DNA from: Pictodentalium vernedei
Taxonomy: Eukaryota; Mollusca; Scaphopoda; Dentaliida; Dentaliidae
Length of the DNA: 64,000 nt
Assembly (NCBI GenBank): GCA_031216915.1
Contig: CM062295.1
Location: 178,884,927-178,948,926, forward strand
Direction: 5' to 3'
Shown here: positions 56,231 to 64,000 of the stretch, piece after piece
Numbering within the stretch: the stretch's first letter is position 1
Layout: every line of letters starts with the position of its first letter
The notes under the pieces: generated by a model
Database searches by the model: none
Told to the model about the DNA's origin: nothing
What the model saw: the letters and a program-made list of their open reading frames with translations, nothing else
Translations under genes and position numbers: made by a program

Positions 56231-57978
56231 TTCAAATTGCCACAAAGTAGAGCCCTGTGAATCACCCCTTTTCAGTTTGAAGCAAATCAAATCAAGTCTG
56301 TTATTTGAATTTGAATTGAATCTCAAATTGAATCAGAAGCATCTTGAAGATGACCGACTGGGAAAAGGGGGATCCTGTATACATGATTTGTTCCGTCTAT
56401 GATGGCTCAAATCCCAACAGATAAAATATTCCAACTACATCATTGAGGCATGCCTTCATCGATGATATGCCTTGGTGAGGTGGTTGGAATATTACCCAGT
56501 AAGGATTATGGTTCAAAAGCAGAAATGGGAGCGATAATCGTCGGTACTGGGCACTGCACATGACAAGCTGCTAGCAACAGCACATCACTGATACTGGCTG
56601 GAAACTTTAAATTTTCTTTCAACAGTGGTAGTGTCTACTGAGACTGAAATTAGCATGGCTGGTGGCATGAGTACAAATGTTGTTTCTGTTTTGATAGCGG
56701 AAACTGCACTCAGTCTTCATTTTCAATATTATTTATGTACAATTTCCACCAGTGTGTACTGTGAGACAAGGAAGATGACTGATGCCAATCTATATTTGAG
56801 TAAAAAGATTTGAATAGAAATGAATCATGCTGTAGATTCGAATTGAACCAAATAGCAACTTAAGATCTGAAACTGAATCAAATCTTGAAAGCTTCACAGG
56901 GCCCAAGCACAAAGGTTCTAAAAACTGTAAATTGTGTCGGGTAGAAAGTTTTGTCCCTTCCAGTATGACAGCAAATATTGCTACTTGAACTTTGTCTGAA
57001 CATATATCAAGTGACTGTATCTTTCGGTTCATCAGAAATTTAAAAAAAAATAGGTGGGGGTCCACCACCCAGTCACCATGGAGAGCAGCACATTGGTTTT
57101 AATAAATTTAAAACACCCCACTCCAATTTTCATCCATATGAATTTTTATTGGAATCGGGTGGGTAGTTTTGAAAAGAGCTAAATAAAACACATTCCTGAG
57201 GGGCACTGACAGATGACGGACAAACAGTAACAATATAAATACCGAAAAAAATATTAAAAAAGAGCATCAATTACCAAGAAATCAAAATGGTAACCAGATA
57301 TTACACTCATTTAAGTTGTACTCTTTCACTACAGTAGTCGCCGTGGACTGGTTGTATTTCATGCGTGGGCAGTTATATCAACGCATGCGTTTACCAAGTA
57401 ATAAAAATCATCATCAGCAAAATTGTAATTAATGAAGCACTGGGTTCTACCTGGTGCTTCATTAATTAAAGTTTTGATGATTATTCCTATAATTAGTGTT
57501 TGGAATCTAATATTATTGTGTCCATGGAAATATTGCCCACCCGTGGAAAGTGACCAGTCCATGACAGCCGTACTGTAATGTACTTTACAGACAACAATAT
57601 CTTCCAACTATTTCAGCCTTGTGCCGTACTTAAAAAGGTTTCATCAGTGGAGATTCCCATTCACACTTGTTCACACACTGATGATCCTCAACAATATGTC
57701 AATCGTTTCTTGTAATTAAAATAATTTAACAATTATGACTACAATGTACTTGAGTTGCAACTTATACCAGTAGTTCAAAAGCCAGATATAATTACAAACA
57801 CACATGTACTTGGCATAGCAATATCAATTTAAACAAAAAAGAACCTTCAACAATGCTCCAGTTCTGATTTTATCAGTGGTAACTTAATTAGTTTCAAGGT
57901 CAACAGACCAGCTGAGCTCTTGATAGTTGATAAAACATGTACAGACATAAAAAGATGTGTGGTTTGGGGTTTTGTTTT
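56231..57978. other. Non-coding sequence with dispersed repeats
   Basis: 57000-57230 resembles the right arm of a hairpin-type element (CAGATGACGGACAAACAG). 57358-57480 is the inverted partner of 42920-43050. No gene recognised. Confidence 0.4.
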
Positions 57979-58378
57979 ATTTATTTATTATTTATATATT
58001 TATTAAGGTTTAATGACACTTTAACAGCCAAGGTCATATCGTGTCGGTGGCAGTTTTACGGGTGGAGGAAGCCGGAATACCCAGAGAGAAGGACCAAGCA
58101 ACGACAAGCAGCTGCCAGCTCCCCAACATTGTAATTCCGCACTGCAGCACAGGCAGGGTTAGACTGGTTGAAGACATGCACACCATCGACGTGCAGTATG
58201 CCTTAGTGCACAGCGTCATCGTGCCCCCATGTGGACAATTGGGGTTAAGTGCCTTGCCCAAGGTCACAATGCAGAAGTCCGAATAGATCGCTCAGACGTC
58301 CTAGGACTAACCGGGCTCGACGTTGCTTAACTTCGGTGATCTGACGAGAACCGGTTACCGCAACATCATCGCACCCCC
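57979..58378 (-). mobile_element. 5S rRNA-headed SINE (SINE3 type)
   Basis: The minus-strand head at about 58365-58290 reads GTAACCGGTTCTCGTCAG, CACCGAAGTTAAGCAACGTC and GAGCCCGGTTAGTCC, close to 5S rRNA. The shared SINE body follows, with an (AATA)n tail near 57990. A perfect 14-bp target duplication TGGGGTTTTGTTTT flanks it at 57965-57978 and 58379-58392. Confidence 0.9.
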
Positions 58379-58667
58379 TGGGGTTTTGTTTTTTATTGGA
58401 GGGGGGGGGAGGGGGGGTACAAAAATAGATTGGAAATAATTTTGGGATACGAACACATATACACATTAAATTTGGGGAAATGTACATGTATTGACAATCT
58501 ATCCCTGGATAGGATTCCTGCCAAGGGTGCCACAAAAATGGCCGATTGGGGGTGTGAATCTGATTTGTCCTGACTTCGAAGTCCCGACTGATAAAATGTT
58601 TAAACTACACCATAATGGCATGCCTTCTCCTTGATGATGTATTTGGAAGAATTTTAGTCAGAAAGGA
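58379..58667. other. Short spacer with a G-rich tract
   Basis: Holds the target duplication copy and a GGAGGGGGGGG tract at about 58399-58418. Nothing else seen. Confidence 0.4.
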
Positions 58668-58911
58668 TTATTTATTTATTGGGATTTAATGACACTTTCA
58701 ACACCCAGGGTCACCTCGTGCAAGACAGTTTTATGGATGGTGGAAGCAGGAGTACCCAGAGAGAAACACTGAGCAATGGCAAGCAACTGTCAGAGTCCCC
58801 AACGTACTAACTCAGCACAAGCAGGGTTAGCAGCACTGGTTGAAGACAAGTGCACTATCGATGTGCAGTATGCCTTAGTACACAGCACCACCGTGCCCCC
58901 ACAAGTCAGAC
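58668..58911 (-). mobile_element. SINE fragment, head missing
   Basis: Minus-strand copy of the shared SINE body (GTGGGGGCACGGTGGTGCTG at the high end, then TACTGCACATCGATAGTGC) and tail. It lacks the 5' head, so tRNA or 5S type is unknown. Confidence 0.7.
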
Positions 58912-59334
58912 AGGACTATAGATCAAAAACCCAAAGAGGTCTTGGAAATTTTTGTGGACAAATAAAATATGCATGTAGCAGTTGTGACACAACTTATTTA
59001 ATTAACATTTACCATATCGGACCATATGCGAAAATGGGCATGCTGTGCCCCCAACAGCACCAATTGGGAACAGACCTCCATTTGTTATAATGCTTGGCTG
59101 TGTGTGAGATGCAAATCCAAGTATCAAATCTATTCTTGTCAAAAAGTATATGATTTCAAGCAAGAGCAAATCGATATCTGGGACTCCAATCCAGATAAAA
59201 ATGTCTCAACTTGCAAAATTATTGGTGGGGGTTCACATCTCCCATAACTCTTAGTGATGCCCCTGGTTCCTGCACTTAAATAAGTGGTCATTTCAATTAA
59301 TTTCCACTACTTCCAAGATATTTTTTAACCCTTT
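58912..59334. other. Non-coding spacer, nothing recognised
   Basis: No open frame or repeat that I can support. Confidence 0.4.
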
Positions 59335-59596
59335 ACCTAACACAAAAAGAAGATGACACTTGCAAAGAAAGTTATTGAATTACTAATTTTTTCATTTTTT
59401 TGTGTCAAAACATAGCTTATGACCCCTCAAAAACATAGGTTATGACACCTCATTGGAATGAGCTCATCAAGCTTGTTCCAATGAAGGGGTCATAAGCTAC
59501 GTTTTTAAGGCAAAAATGACAAAATAATGAAAATTGAATGGCAATTTTTGTGAATAGCGCTGCCGGTTTTGGCTGTTATGTTAGGTAAAGGGTTAA
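59335..59596. mobile_element. piggyBac-like MITE (TTAACCCTTTACC family)
   Basis: TTAACCCTTTACCTAAC at the left and TTAGGTAAAGGGTTAA at the right. The imperfect central palindrome contains CATTGGAATGAGCTC. Confidence 0.72.
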
Positions 59597-60660
59597 GGCA
59601 CAAGAGATGAGAAATCGAGTATTTTTACAAACATACTAGTGCAAAAAACAAGGGAGCTCCCCTTTAACACTTTCATACACTCATGTGAACATGTAATTTG
59701 AGGGAATTTGTACTCAATATTACCAATCATAATGCTTTACCCAATGCACACAATATCAAAATTTGTTGGTTTTTTTTTCAAATGTTTCACAAAATTTCAA
59801 TTTCTAGTTGAGCTTGTTACAATGAGGGATTACATATGGTTTTGTAGAAATGTTTTTAAAAAACTTTTTTTTTTTCAATTACTCAATTGGTAAGGGCTAA
59901 GGCACAAGAGATGAGAAATCGAGTATTTTTACAAACACACTAGTGCAAAAAACAAGGGAGCTCCCCTTCAACACTTTCATACACTTATGTGAACATGTAA
60001 TTTGAGGGAATTTGTACTCAATACAGTGGAGCCCACTTAATTGGATATCTCTTAATTGTATATCCCTGTTAATTGAATATAATTTTCAAACACAAAACCA
60101 TTTACCATACCTTCAGTACAAATTTTGATCTGTTAATTGCATATGGGTTGTAGAGCAAACTCCTGTTAATTGTATATAAATTTTTGTAATATGGTGAAAA
60201 AATTACTGTGACACGGACCAAATTCCCCTTATTTATCAACCTTTTTGGCCTCACTACATCCAATGCTGGCATTTATTCTATTATATCTTGTTTGACAGAG
60301 CTCTATGAGCTCTGTCAAACAAGATATAATAGAATAAATGCTCAGTTTACCTCCAGAACACAAGAAACTGGCAAAATCCCTGTTAATTGTATACCCCTGT
60401 TAATTGAATAATTTTCACTGGCAAGATGGATATTCAATTAAGAGGATTCTACTGTATTACCAATCATAACGCTTTACCCAATGCACACAATATCAAAATT
60501 TGTTGTTTTTTTTTTCAAATGTTTCACAAAATTTCAATTTCTAGTTGAGCTTGTTACAATGAGGGATTACACATGGTTTTGTAGAAATATTTTTAAAAAA
60601 CTTTTTTTTTTCAATTACTCAATTGGTAAGTTACTCAGGCAGATGCTGCTGATTTGCTTG
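59597..60660 (+). repeat. Direct duplication of about 300 bp, second copy holding a MITE
   Basis: GGCACAAGAGATGAGAAATC begins at about 59597 and again at about 59900. Both copies run through AGGGAGCTCCCCTT, TTTGAGGGAATTTGTACTCA, CCAATCATAA and GCTTTACCCAATGCACAC to TTACTCAATTGGTAAG. The second copy is lengthened by the MITE at 60024-60454. Confidence 0.85.
60024..60454. mobile_element. pogo-like palindromic MITE, complete
   Basis: CAGTGGAGCCCACTTAATTG at the left and CAATTAAGAGGATTCTACTG at the right, flanked by TA duplications (60022-60023, 60455-60456). The first copy of the surrounding duplication has the empty site with a single TA at 59718-59719. The centre has perfect 35-bp arms (60269-60303 and 60307-60341). 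Confidence 0.88.
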
Positions 60661-60789
60661 GTAAAGGGTAAATATCATACCATAATCATATCAACACTCT
60701 AATGCATGATTCTCATTCTGTTAGGTAGACATTCTATTAGACAGAGCCGAAGCATTCCAACAATATTCAGCTCATTGTTAGGTGATCAA

Positions 60790-60955
60790 AATACTGCTGT
60801 AAAGTATTTATTCTGGTATTTCATTTTCAAGGATTTTGAAGGAAGGTTCCAATATTTATTGAGGGTTAAATAGTGATAGAATGATAATAAGCACCATATG
60901 GAAGCATTATAAAGGCCATGGGATGAAAAGGGTGTCAGCAGTCGATGTAAACAAA
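60790..60955 (+). repeat. Tandem repeat D, left part
   Basis: GATAGAATGATAATAAGCACC and GGCCATGGGATGAAAAGGG, the same unit as 63105-64000. The array is interrupted by the B element at 60956. Confidence 0.65.
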
Positions 60956-63104
60956 TGAAAGTGTCAATGACACTGTAGCTTAACTTGTGTGTTGTGTTTG
61001 ATGAAAAGGATAATGTTCAATGTTTATGAAAGGATTTTGAAATAAGACAAGAATTGTGATAACTGGGAATATGTTCATTTCTGTTCCCTGTATGCTATGT
61101 TTTTGATAAAAATAATATGAGGTGCACACTGTACTAAAGAGCAGAGGGGTGGGTTAATGTGTCCTCACAGTTAATGTATGTGGCCCTCACAGTTAACGTA
61201 TATCAATGAAAGTTACCAAGTTACAGTGAAATTATTCCAAAACGAGTCATCCTATCAAGTTACATTGAAATCACTTCATAAATATGGCCTGTAGACTGTG
61301 CTAAAGGTTTTCGGGCTTTGGGCCCCTGTAGCCGTCAGTTTCCCAATTGCGTCCAAAGGGGACGTTCTCATCTAGACACTATATGAAGTCAACCTACCAA
61401 GTTACAATGAAATCCCTTCATAAATGTGACCTGTAGACTGTGCTAAAGGTTTTTGGGCTTTGGGCTCGGCAGCCATCATGGTTGAATGATCGCAACCAAA
61501 AGGGGACATTCTCATCTGGGCATCATCTGGAGTGATCCTACGAAGTTACAATGAAATCCCTTCATAATAAATATGACCTGTAGACTGTGCTCATGATTTT
61601 CGGGCTTCGGACACCTGTAGCCATCACAAGTTGACCAATCACGACCAAAAGGGGATGTCATCATCTAGGCATTATATAGAGTCAACCTAACAAGTTGCAC
61701 TGAAATCCTTCCATAAATATGACCTATAGACTATGCTAAAGGTCTTTGGGCTCGGGCAGCCATAAAGGCTGAATGATCGTGACCAAAAGGGGATGTTCTC
61801 ATGTAGACATTATTTGGAGTCAACCTACAAAGCTACAATGAAATCCCTTCATAATTATTACCTGTAGACTGTTCTAAAGGTTTTCGGCTTCGGGCCCCTG
61901 TAGCCGTCACAGTTGCCCAATCGTGTCCAAAAGGGGATGTTCTCATCTAGACATTATATGAAGTCAACCTACCAAGTTACAATGAAATCCCTTCATAAAT
62001 ATGACCTGTAGACTGTGCTAAAGGTTTTTGGGCTTCGGGCAGCCATCATGGTTGAATGATCGCAACCAAAGGGGACAATCTCATCTGGGCATCATCTGGA
62101 GTGATCCTACGAAGTTACAATGAAATCCCTTCATAAATATGACCTGTAGACTGTGCTCAAGGTTTTTGGGCTTTGGGCACCTGTAGCCATCACAGTTGAC
62201 CGATCACGACCAAAAGGGGATGTCATCATCTAGGCATTATATGGAGTCAACCTAACAGGTTACAATGAAATCCTTCCATAAATATGACCTTTTGCCTAAG
62301 CTAAAGGTTTTTGGGCTCGGGCACCCATCAAGGCTGAATGATCGCGATCAAAATGGGACGTTCTCATCTAGACATTATTTGGAGTCATACTACCAAGTTA
62401 CAATGAAATCCCTTCATAAATATGACCTGTACACTGTGCTAAAGGTTTTTGGGCTTCGAGCCCCTGTAGCCATCCCAACTGCCCAATCACGACAAAAAGG
62501 GGACTTTCTCATTTAGACATTATATGAAGTCCACCCACCAAGTTACAATGAAATTCCTCAATAAATATGACCTGTAGACTGTGCTAAAGGTTTTCGGGTT
62601 TTGGGCTCGGGTAGTCGTCGAGGTTGGCAGATCACGCCCAAATGGGGAAATTCTCACCTCGACATCATAAGGAGTCATCCTACCAAGTTACAATGAAATC
62701 CCTCCATATTAAACATGACCTGCAGACTGTGCTAAAAGTTTTTGGGCTTCGGGCTTGGGCAGCCATCACAGTTGACAGATCATGCCCAAAAGGGGACGTT
62801 CTCATCTAGGCATTATACAGAGGCATCCTACCAAGTTACAATGAAATCCCTTCATAAATACGACCTGTAGACTGTGCTAATGGTTTTCGGGTTTTGGGCT
62901 CGGGCAGCCATACCGGTTGACCGATCGCGACCAAAAGGAGACGTTCTCATCCAGACATGAACCCAAACCTGCATATGAAATTTTGTGACAATCAGACAAG
63001 AACTGCGGGCTGTAGCCCGTGTTAAAGGAAAATGTGAACAGACTCACAGACTTCCGTACACGTGATGGCAATAGCTTATCTTGACTTTGTCATGGTAAGC
63101 TAAA
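60956..63104 (+). mobile_element. Family B hairpin element, compact copy
   Basis: Starts TGAAAGTGTCAATGACAC and GTAGCTTAACTTG. The left arm is nearly identical to 33415-33720. About twelve satellite monomers follow in the order d-a-b-c-d-a-b-c-d plus three closing types. The right arm ends CACGTGATGGC-like, and the hairpin TAGCTTATCTTGAC/GTCATGGTAAGCTA closes it. The flanks GTAAACAAA and ATTTAACCCACTG rejoin to tandem repeat D. Non-coding. Confidence 0.72.
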
Positions 63105-64000
63105 AATTTAACCCACTGAAAATATCGAAGTGTGAGCTCAACAGAAAACTAAACGTTCAAAAATGGAAGAAATTTTTTTTAAGAAATTCACTGGACAAGG
63201 GTTAAATCATGGTAGAATGATAATGAAGATGTATGGTGAAAATAAGCATCATGGGAAGAGAAGGAACACAGCATGTGAGCTAAACACTAAGTTAAACATG
63301 AAATTCTGAGATAAACAGAAAAGTAAACACAACTAGAAAATGCTAAGAAAAAGGTTTAAAACACACTGGGTGAGGATGAAAATAATGGTAGAATGATAAT
63401 AAGCACCACATAGAAGCAATTTTAAGGCCATGGGATGAAAATGGTGTCAGCAACTGACCAAAACAGAAACTTTAACACACTGAAAGTGTGTAAGTGTGAG
63501 CGTTAAAAATTTGATGAACAATTTGAAGAACTTCAGTGGATCAGGGTTAAATGATGCTAGAAAGATAATGAGGAATATAAGCACTATGAAAAGAGAAGGA
63601 ACACAGCAGCTGACCTGAACACAAAGTTAAACCTAAAATCTGAGCTAAACAGAAAAGTAAACGTAACTAATGGTAAGAAAAAGATTTAGAATTTACTGGG
63701 CGAGGGTTAAATAATGATAGAATGATAATAAGCACCATATAAAAGCAATATAATGGCCATGGGATGAAAAGGGTGTCGACAGATGAACTAAAAAAAAACT
63801 TTAACACACTGAAAATATGTAAGTGTGAGCTGAACAGAAAATTTAACATTCAAAATTTGATGAAAAATTTGAAGAAATTCACTGAAGAAGTGTTAAATCA
63901 TGGAACAATGATATGATAATGAGGAATATGTATGAGGAACATAAGTGCCGTAGGAAGAGAAGGAACACAGCAAATGTCCTAAACACTAAGTTGAACATGA
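63105..64000 (+). repeat. Tandem repeat D, right part, roughly 330-365-bp units
   Basis: TTTAACACACTGAAAAT begins units at about 63107, 63471 and 63800. Each contains AGAATGATAAT, AGAGAAGGAACACAGCA and AACACTAAGTTAAACATGA. It runs off the window. No coding potential seen. Confidence 0.72.

Overview
The window looks like animal nuclear DNA. It is AT-rich and dominated by repeats. One multi-exon gene with GT-AG introns is visible, with no operons and no bacterial-type gene packing. SINEs with tRNA and 5S rRNA heads, DIRS retrotransposons and tandem-core elements ending in hairpins with ACGG-type microsatellites point to an invertebrate, perhaps a marine mollusc or another lophotrochozoan. The species assignment is a guess from repeat content.

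Host gene. The only host gene recognised is a ZDHHC1/ZDHHC11-type palmitoyltransferase on the minus strand. Four coding exons (43283-43104, 11079-10904, 7766-7665, 6482-6358) join in frame into 194 residues carrying a Cys-rich DHHC domain. One intron is 32 kb long and holds most of the repeats. The 3' part of the gene lies beyond position 1, and any exon upstream of 43283 was not identified.

Retrotransposons. Three DIRS-type (tyrosine-recombinase) elements are present. Copy 1 (1-6166, minus) is cut by the window edge and is a deletion/duplication derivative. Copy 2 (18913-26065, plus) and copy 3 (49111-55835, minus) are structurally complete, with inverted terminal repeats and an internal region complementary to both joined termini. 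Each carries gag-, RT/RNase H/methylase- and recombinase-like frames. Copy 2 has a split gag frame and three stops. Copy 3 has open gag and recombinase frames but a broken RT frame. No copy looks autonomous. A recombinase fragment of another DIRS lineage lies at 16892-17057, and a LINE RT fragment at 6892-7290.

Hairpin elements. The bulk of the non-coding DNA consists of elements with a short 5' palindrome, a 5' motif matching the 3' hairpin arm, a tandem-repeat core and a 3' hairpin. Family A is at 9517-10862, 17058-27263 (split by DIRS copy 2), 34267-36474 and 46168-48110. Families B/C are at 28853-30824, 32825-42274 (nested) and 60956-63104. The B core is a roughly 140-bp monomer arranged as a four-monomer higher-order repeat, amplified at 33.4-41.5 kb.

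Small elements. TTAA-flanked MITEs, TA-flanked pogo-like MITEs with long palindromes, and SINEs with clear target-site duplications fill the rest. Nesting gives relative ages: C element, then B inside it, then A inside B; A array, then DIRS copy 2 inside it; SINE inside SINE.
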